From an uncultured Bacteroidota bacterium (GTDB lineage Bacteria > Bacteroidota > Bacteroidia > Bacteroidales > P3), in assembly GCA_902784865.1 (NCBI GenBank), contig CACZWL010000012.1, positions 1 to 64,000 of the forward strand: DNA of 64,000 nt. The letters are read 5' to 3'. Under the pieces are notes generated by a model. The model did no database searches, had not been told where the DNA came from, and saw only the letters and a program-made list of their open reading frames with translations. Shown here piece by piece: positions 36,614 through 45,370 of this stretch; position 1 is the stretch's first letter, and the number at the start of each line of letters is the position of its first letter. Both the position numbers and the translations under genes were made by a program.

Positions 36614-37312
36614 ATGAAAGGCAGAACAATCATCCAAATCGTGCTGGCCGTGGCCATCGTCGGCCTCGCCTACTGGCTGTACAACAGCATCATGACTCCC
36701 GTGCGCTTCGACACCGAGTACACCAAGCGCCGCGACGCTTGCGCCGAGAAGCTCAAATCCATCCGCACCCTCGAGGAAGCCTACAAACTCACCTACGGCA
36801 AATATACCGGCAGTTTCGACACCCTCATCAACCGCCTCATGACCGAGGACAGCATGAAGGTCGTCTCCAAAGTCAACAACTACGACAAGATTCCCGCCGA
36901 TGTCGACATTAACGAGGTGCCCGAGAGCGAGGCCATCAAGAACGGATGGACCACCCGCGTCGAGGTCTTGGTCAACCCCATCGCCAAGCTGCGCGAGGAC
37001 GGCAAACTCCCCATCATCGGTGCCGACGGCAAGAAGCGCCAACTCACCGACGAGGAAATCCGCAACCTCCGCTATGTCCCCTATCCCAAGGACCAGAAGA
37101 ATGAGTTCGACCTTCAGGCCGGTATGCTCGAGAAGAGCGGCTTCTTCGTCCCCGTCTTCGAGTGCAAGGTGCCCCTCACCCAGCTCCTCTCCGACATGGA
37201 CAAGCAGCAGGTCGTCAACAAAATCGACGAGGTCTCCAAGGTCGTCGGCCGCTACCCCGGCTGGAAAGTGGGCGACATGACCCAGGCCGTCACCGATGGT
37301 AACTTCGAATAG
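36614..37312 (+). CDS. Membrane-anchored protein of unknown function
   Basis: A 232-residue protein with one N-terminal helix (IIQIVLAVAIVGLAYWLY) and a periplasmic or cytoplasmic domain beginning TPVRFDTEYTKRRDACAEKLKSIRTLEEAYK. That segment resembles the post-pilin-like helix seen in a Bacteroidota family of uncharacterised proteins, but I cannot name it further. The start is fixed by a -7 box 42 bp upstream; the frame is open far upstream without meaning. It lies 8 bp before DUF3822 and probably heads that operon. Confidence 0.8.
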   Translation: MKGRTIIQIVLAVAIVGLAYWLYNSIMTPVRFDTEYTKRRDACAEKLKSIRTLEEAYKLTYGKYTGSFDTLINRLMTEDSMKVVSKVNNYDKIPADVDINEVPESEAIKNGWTTRVEVLVNPIAKLREDGKLPIIGADGKKRQLTDEEIRNLRYVPYPKDQKNEFDLQAGMLEKSGFFVPVFECKVPLTQLLSDMDKQQVVNKIDEVSKVVGRYPGWKVGDMTQAVTDGNFE

Positions 37313-37320
37313 CATCAACA

Positions 37321-38139
37321 ATGTCGTATAGTTGCAACTCCCTCATTACCACCGACCGCGAGTTTGCTTCTAGCGAAAAGAGATTATCCATTTGCCTCCA
37401 GGCCAATGGATTTTCTTTTTCGGAAGTGACCGCCTCGGGCGTCCTCCTCACCTTCGGCGAGGCCTCTGGGCGGCATGCCTTCTCCATGACCAGCGTCATG
37501 GCCGACGTCAAAGCCTTCTTCGCCGAGGTAGGCATCAGTCCCTTGGGCTATCGCAGCGTAGAGCTCATCATGCTCTCCGACCACAGCACCTGGGTGCCCG
37601 ACGAGCTGTACTCGTCGGCGGCCAACCGCCAGTACCTCAAGCTCGTCGGCAGCAACGCAGCCTCCATCATGGCCGCCCCCTGCCGCTCGCTGCAGGCAAC
37701 CGCGGTCTTCGCCGCCAACGACGCCCTGGCCACCGCCTTCAAGGTAGCCATCCCCGGCGCCACGGTCATCAACCAGCACGTCCGCCTCGCCGACCCCGAC
37801 CTCTGTCGACGATCCGACACCCACCCTGTGCTCCTCGCTCACTGGCGGATGGGACGCATCGACTACGCCGCCTACCGCAACGGCAGCTATATCTTCGGCA
37901 ACACCATCGCCTGCCCCACCGACAGCGACGCCCTCTTCCACACCGTCGAGGTCATCAAGACCTTCGGCCTCGACACCCCCGATGCCGAGCTGCTCCTCTG
38001 CGGCGACGCCACACGCGAACGCTTCGCCCTCCTGCGGCCCTACTTCCCCGTGGCAACGCTCTTCAACGGCACACACTCCTCCTTCCTCAACCCCGCCTTC
38101 AAAACCCTCCACACCTACCGCCACGCACTGATACTGTAA
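37321..38139 (+). CDS. DUF3822-family protein
   Basis: A 272-residue protein with an actin-like/ASKHA flavour (two repeated halves; VLLTFGEASG, LLAHWRMGRIDYAAYRNG, DAELLLCGDATRE, YFPVATLFNG). DUF3822 proteins are found in Bacteroidota directly upstream of rsmD, and that is the case here with a 3-bp gap. Function is unknown; the linkage suggests a role tied to rRNA methylation or simply co-expression. Confidence 0.85.
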   Translation: MSYSCNSLITTDREFASSEKRLSICLQANGFSFSEVTASGVLLTFGEASGRHAFSMTSVMADVKAFFAEVGISPLGYRSVELIMLSDHSTWVPDELYSSAANRQYLKLVGSNAASIMAAPCRSLQATAVFAANDALATAFKVAIPGATVINQHVRLADPDLCRRSDTHPVLLAHWRMGRIDYAAYRNGSYIFGNTIACPTDSDALFHTVEVIKTFGLDTPDAELLLCGDATRERFALLRPYFPVATLFNGTHSSFLNPAFKTLHTYRHALIL

Positions 38140-38142
38140 GCC

Positions 38143-38688
38143 ATGAGAATCATCGCCGGAACCCTCCGCGGACGCCGCCTCAACCCGCCTGCCAACCTCC
38201 CCGTGCGCCCCACCACCGACATGGCGCGCGAGAGCCTCTTCAACATCCTCAACAACTATGTCGACTTTGAGGACTGCTCTGTAATGGACCTCTTCGCCGG
38301 CACCGGCGCCGTCTCCTTCGAGTTCGTCTCCCGCGGCGTGCGCGAGGTCACCTCAATCGACATCAATTCCCAGTGCACCGACTACATCAAGGCCGAAGCC
38401 GCCCGCATGGCTGTGCGCAACATCCACGTGGTGCGCGCCGACGTCTTCGACCTCCTCAAACGCGCCAACCGCCGCTTCGACATTGTCTTTGCCGACCCGC
38501 CCTACGCCCTCGAGGGACTGGCCTCGCTGCCCGACTTCGTCTTCGACCGCCAGGTGCTCACCGACGACGGCATCTTCATCCTCGAACACCCCCGCGAGTT
38601 CAGCTTCGAGGAGCACCCACACTTCTGGCAGCACCGCGCCTACGGCAAGGTCAACTTCACCTTCTTCGCCAACAAATTAGATGAATAA
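38143..38688 (+). CDS. rsmD: 16S rRNA (guanine966-N2)-methyltransferase
   Basis: A 181-residue methyltransferase acting on G966 of 16S rRNA. The opening MRIIAGTLRGRRL and PTTDMARESLFNIL are diagnostic; the SAM motif is VMDLFAGTGAVSFE and the catalytic motif VFADPPYAL. Length is standard. purC follows 3 bp later. Confidence 0.95.
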   Translation: MRIIAGTLRGRRLNPPANLPVRPTTDMARESLFNILNNYVDFEDCSVMDLFAGTGAVSFEFVSRGVREVTSIDINSQCTDYIKAEAARMAVRNIHVVRADVFDLLKRANRRFDIVFADPPYALEGLASLPDFVFDRQVLTDDGIFILEHPREFSFEEHPHFWQHRAYGKVNFTFFANKLDE

Positions 38689-38691
38689 TAT

Positions 38692-39639
38692 ATGAATGCC
38701 ATTGTAAAAACCAACTTCAATTTCCCCAAGCAGAAGAGCCTCTACGTCGGCAAGGTGCGCGACGTCTACAACATCGACGACCGCTACATGGCCATGGTGG
38801 TCTCCGACCGCATCTCGGCCTTCGACGTCGTCCTCCCCAAAGGCATCCCCTACAAGGGGCAGGTGCTCAACCAGATAGCCGCCAAGTTCCTCGACGCCAC
38901 CGCCGACATCCTCCCCAACTGGAAGCTCGCCACCCCCGACCCCATGGTCACCGTGGGCCTCAAGTGCGAAGGCTTCAAGGTCGAGATGATTGTCCGTGGC
39001 TACCTCGCAGGCTCCGCCTGGCGCGAATACAAGGCCGGCGCCCGCACCCTCTGCGGTGTGCCACTGCCCGAAGGCATGGTCGAGAACCAGAAATTCCCCA
39101 CCCCCATCGTCACCCCCACCACCAAGGCCGACGAAGGGCACGACGAGAACATCAGCCGCGAGGAGATTATCCGCACCGGCCTCGTCTCCAAGGAGGACTA
39201 CGACCAGCTGGAGCGCTACGCCCTCGCCCTCTTCCAGCGCGGCACCGAGATGGCCGCCAGCAAAGGCCTCATCCTCGTCGACACCAAGTACGAGTTCGGC
39301 AAGCGCGACGGCAAGATATACCTCATCGACGAGATTCACACCCCCGACTCGAGCCGCTACTTCTACGCCGAGGGCTACGAGGAACGCCTCGCCCGAGGCG
39401 AGCACCAGCGCCAGCTCAGCAAGGAGTTCGTCCGCGAGTGGCTCATGGACAATGGCTTCCAGGGCAAGGAAGGCCAGCAGGTGCCCGAGATGACCGACGA
39501 GATCGTCGCCTCCATCTCCGACCGCTACATCGAGCTCTACGAGCACATCACCGGCGAGCGCTTCCAGAAGGCCGACGACTGCCCCGACGTCGCCGCCCGC
39601 ATCGAGAAGAACGTCACCGGCTACCTCGCCACGCTCTGA
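38692..39639 (+). CDS. purC: Phosphoribosylaminoimidazole-succinocarboxamide synthase
   Basis: SAICAR synthetase, an ATP-dependent step of purine biosynthesis joining CAIR and aspartate. The 315-residue length matches the Bacteroidota/eukaryotic-like subtype. [31 protein letters not shown] is the conserved opening in pieces ([31 protein letters not shown]), followed by [31 protein letters not shown], and [14 protein letters not shown]. Its stop overlaps the CYTH gene start. Confidence 0.95.
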   Translation: MNAIVKTNFNFPKQKSLYVGKVRDVYNIDDRYMAMVVSDRISAFDVVLPKGIPYKGQVLNQIAAKFLDATADILPNWKLATPDPMVTVGLKCEGFKVEMIVRGYLAGSAWREYKAGARTLCGVPLPEGMVENQKFPTPIVTPTTKADEGHDENISREEIIRTGLVSKEDYDQLERYALALFQRGTEMAASKGLILVDTKYEFGKRDGKIYLIDEIHTPDSSRYFYAEGYEERLARGEHQRQLSKEFVREWLMDNGFQGKEGQQVPEMTDEIVASISDRYIELYEHITGERFQKADDCPDVAARIEKNVTGYLATL

Positions 39640-40124
39640 TGGAAATCGAGCGCAAATACCTGGTAGCCGCCCTCCCCGCCGACCTCGACTCCTACCCGCA
39701 TGTTGAGATAGAGCAGGGCTACCTCTGCACGTCGCCCACCCTGCGTATCCGCAGGATGGGCGATGCTTACATCCTCACCGTCAAGCAGAACCTGCGCCTC
39801 GCCTCCTCCGCCATCCACAACCGCGAGGAGGAGTTCCCCCTCTCGGCCGACCGCTACGCCCACCTGCGCGCCAAGTGCGACGGCAACCTCGTCCACAAGA
39901 CCCGATACCGCATACCCCTCGACGGCGGCCTCACCGCCGAGCTCGACGTCTTCCACAGCGCCCACGCCGGCCTGCTCCTCGTCGAGGTGGAGTTCCCCGA
40001 CACCACCGCAGCCGACGCCTTCACGCCCCCCGCCTGGTTCGGCCCCGACGTCAGCCAAGACCCCCGCTACCGCAACAGCTGGCTGGCATTTAACCCACCA
40101 GCCACAAACTCCGCGCAAGGTTAA
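39639..40124 (+). CDS. CYTH-domain (triphosphate tunnel) protein
   Basis: A 161-residue CYTH protein. The frame is open upstream, but the ATG at 39639 overlapping the purC stop gives MEIERKYLV, the EXEXK signature at E2, E4 and K6. RIRRMGDAYILTVKQN and the later KTRYRIPLDGGLTAELDVF and LVEVEFPD supply the alternating basic and acidic tunnel strands. Such proteins hydrolyse inorganic triphosphate or related compounds. It is the last gene of the purC run and borders the AT-rich island. Confidence 0.92.
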   Translation: MEIERKYLVAALPADLDSYPHVEIEQGYLCTSPTLRIRRMGDAYILTVKQNLRLASSAIHNREEEFPLSADRYAHLRAKCDGNLVHKTRYRIPLDGGLTAELDVFHSAHAGLLLVEVEFPDTTAADAFTPPAWFGPDVSQDPRYRNSWLAFNPPATNSAQG

Positions 40125-40433
40125 GCTGCTAAATACTTTTTTGTCTCCATGCGGAGAAAAAGTTGTATATTTGCCGCAAAATATGCGGAGAATAGCGCTT
40201 GCATTAACCGCACAAATATGATATGCTGTGGGATGGATTTAAGGGCAAGCTGACCTCCTCCAAATGTGCGAAGATAAGCAAATGCTCCCCTGACACTGCC
40301 CTGCAAGACCTTGTCGCCAAGGGTGTCCTCGTTCGCACCGAAGGCGGTGGTCGTAGCACAGGATACGACTTGGCGAAACCGTCGAAATTATAACAGCACG
40401 TTGGCTGGCATAATTGCCACTTTCGTAATCGCA
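40125..40433. other. Left junction of the AT-rich island
   Basis: 309 bp between the CYTH gene and the J-domain gene. It holds two small hairpins (TCTCC/GGAGA at 40145-40158; CCGCA/TGCGG near 40175-40189), a TATATTTG -7 box at about 40166-40173, a 12-codon open frame starting at the ATG near 40186 that is unlikely to be a gene, and the Fic-family remnant. Confidence 0.5.
40223..40393 (+). pseudogene. C-terminal remnant of a Fic-family protein
   Basis: A 56-codon frame reading LWDGFKGKLTSSKCAKISK, then CSPDTALQDLVAKGVLVRTE and GGGRSTGYDL before the stop. This matches the C-terminal winged-helix of Bacteroidota Fic/DUF4172 proteins, which end in a very similar GKLTSSKWAKI...GGGRST...Y segment. 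The catalytic Fic domain with its HPFxxGNGR motif is absent; a stop codon lies just upstream in frame. It is a fragment of a lost gene, and marks the site as a place of past insertion or deletion. Confidence 0.75.
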
Positions 40434-42110
40434 TTATTTTTGAATGGTAATTTCTTCATTCGGAAGTAATTCTATCTTGTACTTGCATTTGTACGGAGCT
40501 GTATTAAACCATTTCATCAAAGCAACGCACCCACACTCTAAATTGTTATTAAGATAGTAGAGTTTGAATGTTGTATTGTCGATGCGTTCGATTTTATATA
40601 AGAATTTGAGGTCATACTTATGGTCTGATCTTAATTGTGAAAGATAATTTTCGGCAGCCATATGGTCTGATTTTTGTATGCGAGATAATATATCGGTGGC
40701 ATCTTTTATATTGTTGGATCCGTAAAAGTAATTATAGATGGATCCGTCCTCAATGGTTTTGTTAGCTTTGTTGAAGTAGGCACGCAAGGCATCACGAGTT
40801 TTCTTTGAATCCTTGTTTATATCGTACTTGTTGTTTAGAAAGTCGCGTTTGTATATGGCGAACTTTATGTTTTCTTCTATGTCAGGTAGGATTTTCCTTC
40901 CAACGAGATTGTCTGCTCTTATCAGTTTCCCCTGTTTGTCATATGCATCATATCTATAGTCATTGTCTTTTTCCGGACCAAAACGGCTGCGTATGAAACG
41001 ATATTCCATGTGCTCGGAATGAACCATGTAGACTATGTGATGTGGATAGTGTTCTTCTACTTGTCTTATTTTTCCCTCGCTAAACCATTCCCACCCTTCG
41101 GATTGCTGTGCCTCGTCCCAACAATGTTCTGCATAATCATAGTCACGGATATTGAGATTTCCATTAAAATAATTATCACGTATCTTGGAAAGATTTTCCT
41201 TGCAATTAATCGTTTTGCTCAATTCTAAATGTAATTCTTCGTTTAATCCAAATGTGGTAAGTAGTACAGAATATCCGTTTCGTTCAAGAAGGGAAAATGC
41301 AAAAGCAGGAAGATGAGTAATTCCCTTATGAATCTCATAAACAAGTAGGGAATCATTCTGTGAAACCAAAGTCATTTCTCCTCGCTTATTGCCAATCATA
41401 TGCTGCGCAAAAGAATGCATGTTCCATTTGTCTGGTAACTCTGTTCTCATTATTTGGACAAGTTTCTTGTTCCCCTCATAGAGAATACTTTTTGAATCAT
41501 CTTTTTGTTTATACATGTAATAGGGGACTTTAAAACATATCGTTGAATCTGATGAGCAAACGTCCTTGAGTTCTACAATTTCTTTTTCATTTCCATCATG
41601 AAAGTCTGCATTACATGATTTAATCACTATTCCCAATAGCGAAAGTATAATGCCTGCCAAAATCCATCCCACAATATAAGAGGCTACATTAGAAACGGCT
41701 CCTTTTACGGCCGCAGTCGAAGATTTTTTTAACGTTTTTAGAAAATCTTCAACTAAAGATTTCGCATACGCTCGGGCATTATTTATGTCTTCTTTAAGAT
41801 GTTCATCTTTTACTTCATAGTCGTAACTCCATTCATTTGGGGAATCTTTTCCGTATCTTTCTTCTGATTCAGATTCTTGTTTATTATTTTCTTGATAGAA
41901 GATGGCATATTCTAGGTCATATCTGTCTCGTTTAGATTTATCTTTAAGAATGGCATACGCTTCATTTATATCCTGCATTATTGAGGTTACATCTTCATTA
42001 GGGTTACGATCGGGATGCCATTTCATAGACATTTCCCTATACGCTCTCTTTATATCTGCAGGACTGGCAAGATGCGTAACTCCTAGAATCTTATAATAAT
42101 CTTTAAACAT
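40434..42110 (-). CDS. J-domain membrane protein with a large C-terminal domain
   Basis: A 558-residue protein with an N-terminal J-domain (residues 1-65; HPD at 32-34), which recruits and activates an Hsp70. A charged linker follows, then an amphipathic stretch and one hydrophobic helix at about 143-163, then a ~390-residue domain I do not recognise. A cytoplasmic J-domain with the rest across the membrane is the expected topology. The gene is far more AT-rich than its neighbours and codon use differs, suggesting recent transfer. It follows a 71-residue membrane protein by 3 bp on the same strand, so the two form an operon. Confidence 0.85.
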   Translation of the reverse strand: MFKDYYKILGVTHLASPADIKRAYREMSMKWHPDRNPNEDVTSIMQDINEAYAILKDKSKRDRYDLEYAIFYQENNKQESESEERYGKDSPNEWSYDYEVKDEHLKEDINNARAYAKSLVEDFLKTLKKSSTAAVKGAVSNVASYIVGWILAGIILSLLGIVIKSCNADFHDGNEKEIVELKDVCSSDSTICFKVPYYMYKQKDDSKSILYEGNKKLVQIMRTELPDKWNMHSFAQHMIGNKRGEMTLVSQNDSLLVYEIHKGITHLPAFAFSLLERNGYSVLLTTFGLNEELHLELSKTINCKENLSKIRDNYFNGNLNIRDYDYAEHCWDEAQQSEGWEWFSEGKIRQVEEHYPHHIVYMVHSEHMEYRFIRSRFGPEKDNDYRYDAYDKQGKLIRADNLVGRKILPDIEENIKFAIYKRDFLNNKYDINKDSKKTRDALRAYFNKANKTIEDGSIYNYFYGSNNIKDATDILSRIQKSDHMAAENYLSQLRSDHKYDLKFLYKIERIDNTTFKLYYLNNNLECGCVALMKWFNTAPYKCKYKIELLPNEEITIQK

Positions 42111-42113
42111 AAA

Positions 42114-42329
42114 CTATTTTTGAAGCATTGAAGAATTATTGTCACCTCCATCTTTCGGTTTCTTCCATATTGCTCTAATGGCACCAATCAACGCTACAAG
42201 CAAGACTAAACCAACTAGACCTGACGATGCCCCCGATTCATTAAGTGCTCCTAAGATAGGCGTAGCAATAAGAATGTAGATAAAGATTGCGCCAATTGTT
42301 ACCAGTACTTTTGCTACTTTACTCATCAT
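42114..42329 (-). CDS. Small two-helix membrane protein
   Basis: A 71-residue protein with two hydrophobic helices (about residues 6-27, VLVTIGAIFIYILIATPI, and 37-53, GLVGLVLLVALIGAI) joined by a short polar loop, and a charged tail KKPKDGGDNNSSM. AT-rich. It is the first gene of the J-domain operon, 3 bp upstream of it. A partner or membrane anchor for the J-domain protein is a guess from position. Confidence 0.7.
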   Translation of the reverse strand: MMSKVAKVLVTIGAIFIYILIATPILGALNESGASSGLVGLVLLVALIGAIRAIWKKPKDGGDNNSSMLQK

Positions 42330-42683
42330 TTTTGTGCCCGGTTTTATCCTGTTGGGCTCTTCAGCTTTTAAAGGTTAAACAAATTTCGGCTTCCGGCCGT
42401 AGAGCCGGAAGCCGATGTCAAAGTAAGGATATGGAAAAGGCGCGAAACCTTCGTATTCCTGATTAAATCCTTATTTCTGTAACGGGCGACTGGTAAAATA
42501 CCCTTGAGGTAAATAAGGTAACGAACATTCCACGCCAAAGCGGGAACTTTCCGTCAACTTATTCTCACCTCTTATGATTACCAGTCATTCGTTACAGGAG
42601 AACAAGCACTTCAAGCTCTATTTTATTTTTTGTCTAATTCTATTTATGTCATTGTATATTATTTATTATGCTGTTTGCATAGG
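42330..42683. other. Non-coding interval of the island
   Basis: 354 bp between the small membrane protein and the PIN toxin. It contains the structured stretch described at 42387-42597 and an AT-rich remainder (42600-42683). A 90-codon plus-strand frame across the end overlaps the toxin gene and is not credible. Confidence 0.6.
42387..42597. ncRNA. Possible structured RNA or recombination site
   Basis: Several nested inverted repeats with no coding frame: a perfect 11-bp stem CGGCTTCCGGC/GCCGGAAGCCG at 42387-42414; an imperfect hairpin around 42427-42460; CCTTATTT/AAATAAGG at about 42469-42518; and a 20-bp near-perfect pair (17 of 20 matching) of 42477-42496 (CTGTAACG...GACTGGTAA) with 42578-42597. 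The last two alternatives cannot both form, a feature of switching RNAs. No known family is recognised; strand is undetermined. Confidence 0.4.
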
Positions 42684-43097
42684 TTATTTGGTATGCTTTG
42701 ATTTTTTTGCCCAGTCTTCCAGTTCAATATTTGGAATATGTGAGAAATGCTTTAGATTCGATGTTACCATCACAAGCTTGTTGTGGACTGCACAGGATCC
42801 TATGAGCAGGTCAAATTCGCCAACAGACAGTCCACTTGCCTGAAGGGATGCCTTGTTGATGCCATATAAACGCAATGAGGGGCTTAGTGGAATGACTTCG
42901 AATACTGTCTGTATGCGTTGTACATCGCTAAAATTCTCCTCGCGACCCGATTTTGCGGCACCGTAGAATAATTCTGCTATGGTAATTTCCGACACGAAAC
43001 AATTCTTCCTGCCTACGGTTTCAATCTTTTTAATAACCTGCTCGTTATGGTGGAACAGCTCAATACATATGTCGGTGTCTAACAGATACTGTGCCAT
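42684..43097 (-). CDS. PIN-domain toxin (VapC-like)
   Basis: A 137-residue PIN-fold ribonuclease toxin. The frame is open upstream, but the ATG at 43097 gives MAQYLLDTDICIELF with the first catalytic Asp at D7. The other acidic residues lie in TIAELFYGA and GEFDLLIGS, and VTSNLKHFSHIPNIELEDW closes the domain as usual. VapC toxins cleave tRNA or rRNA when freed from their antitoxin. It starts 5 bp after the antitoxin stop. It belongs to the AT-rich island. Confidence 0.92.
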   Translation of the reverse strand: MAQYLLDTDICIELFHHNEQVIKKIETVGRKNCFVSEITIAELFYGAAKSGREENFSDVQRIQTVFEVIPLSPSLRLYGINKASLQASGLSVGEFDLLIGSCAVHNKLVMVTSNLKHFSHIPNIELEDWAKKSKHTK

Positions 43098-43102
43098 AGT
43101 TA

Positions 43103-43345
43103 CTACCAATTCATAACTTCGCGACCAGAATAAACACTGTCTCGCAGTTCTTCGGCCTTGCCCCACTCTCCGCAAAACAGGGTGCGCAAATCATCGGTAG
43201 CATAGGCGGTAGGACGGGGCGCGTTCTTGATAGAGGATGAGAGTTTTGCTATCAAGTCCAGTCGGTCATCCACACTCAACAACGCAAGGACAGACATATA
43301 TATGTCTGCAATGTTCGTTGAGGGTATTGGGTTTGTTCTAATCAT
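43103..43345 (-). CDS. Antitoxin partner of the PIN toxin
   Basis: An 80-residue protein directly upstream of the PIN toxin, in the usual antitoxin-toxin order with a 5-bp gap. The N-terminal half (MSVLALLSVDDRLDLIAKLS) resembles the short helical antitoxins paired with PIN toxins in Bacteroidota and cyanobacteria; no AbrB or ribbon-helix-helix motif is obvious. The start ATG at 43345 is chosen because a -7 box lies 24 bp upstream; the frame is open further upstream into the promoter. Autoregulation is expected for such pairs. Confidence 0.82.
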   Translation of the reverse strand: MIRTNPIPSTNIADIYMSVLALLSVDDRLDLIAKLSSSIKNAPRPTAYATDDLRTLFCGEWGKAEELRDSVYSGREVMNW

Positions 43346-43368
43346 AATTTTGTCTATAATTCCGACTG

Positions 43369-43376
43369 CAAAAGTA
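43369..43376 (-). promoter_or_regulatory. -7 box of the toxin-antitoxin operon
   Basis: On the minus strand TACTTTTG followed by CAG, 24 bp upstream of the antitoxin ATG. It is back to back with the YfcC promoter at 43430-43437. Confidence 0.6.
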
Positions 43377-43429
43377 CGACTTTTTTGCCATACGGCCAAA
43401 TTATTTTTCTCCGTGTGCCGAAAAAAGCG

Positions 43430-43437
43430 TATCTTTG
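43430..43437 (+). promoter_or_regulatory. -7 box of the YfcC-type transporter gene
   Basis: TATCTTTG followed by CAC, 23 bp before the ATG at 43461. Divergent from the toxin-antitoxin promoter about 55 bp away, which marks the right edge of the island. Confidence 0.75.
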
Positions 43438-43460
43438 CACTCCGAAACTGACTGATACGC

Positions 43461-44863
<1,403 letters not shown>

Positions 44864-44867
<4 letters not shown>

Positions 44868-45370
44868 GTTGCGAGGGCTTTGGCCCTGGCGCTGAGGGGG
44901 ATAAGGTAGTGGATGACGTGCGCGTCGCGGTAGAACTCCACCGCGCCCCACCGCTTCCAGTACTGGTGCGTCTTGAGGTGGTGCATCACAGGCACGTAGA
45001 TGAAGTCGTAGGCCTGCAGCTCGTCCCAGATGTCCATCAGCATGTCGTAGTTGAGCCGCGTGTGGCGGTAGTCCTCGCTCACAATAAACGAGAAGACAGC
45101 GATATACCTCATTTCGTTCAACCGACGGATTAAGTCCGGCCGGTCGGTCAGGATCTGCTCCGACTCCTCGTCGACGCGGTAGTCGCTCATGTTGAGCAAC
45201 GCCACGGGCCGCCCCTCGCCGTCGAGGGCTTTGACGCTCAGCGGCCAGTTGAACCTAAGGTTCAACAGCCACTCTGCAACTTCCTCTGGCTCAAAGCCGT
45301 ACTGCTTGACCAGCCAACGGGCCGTGAGGTCGGCGTCGGCAGCGGTGCAACGGTGCAGGGCGATGCTCAT
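44864..45370 (-). CDS. GNAT-like acetyltransferase
   Basis: A 168-residue protein with the length and pattern of a GNAT fold: [16 protein letters not shown] at the start, [19 protein letters not shown] where the acetyl-CoA loop lies, and [22 protein letters not shown] as the C-terminal strands. The glycine-rich acetyl-CoA motif is weak, so the call is provisional. The frame is open upstream, but the ATG at 45370 overlaps the DUF2156 stop, and the two are likely co-translated. Composition matches the core genome. Confidence 0.65.

Noticed and set aside
40186-40224. 12-codon frame after a -7 box before the Fic remnant
   Set aside because: Too short to support as a gene and not conserved with anything I recognise; most likely a trace of a deleted gene start.
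42387-42414. Rho-independent terminator for the small membrane protein operon
   Set aside because: The 11-bp stem lies upstream of that operon and has no T-run on either strand.
42574-42843. Plus-strand 89-codon frame with hydrophobic start
   Set aside because: Overlaps the PIN toxin gene in antisense, lacks a promoter, and its second half is the toxin's complementary strand.
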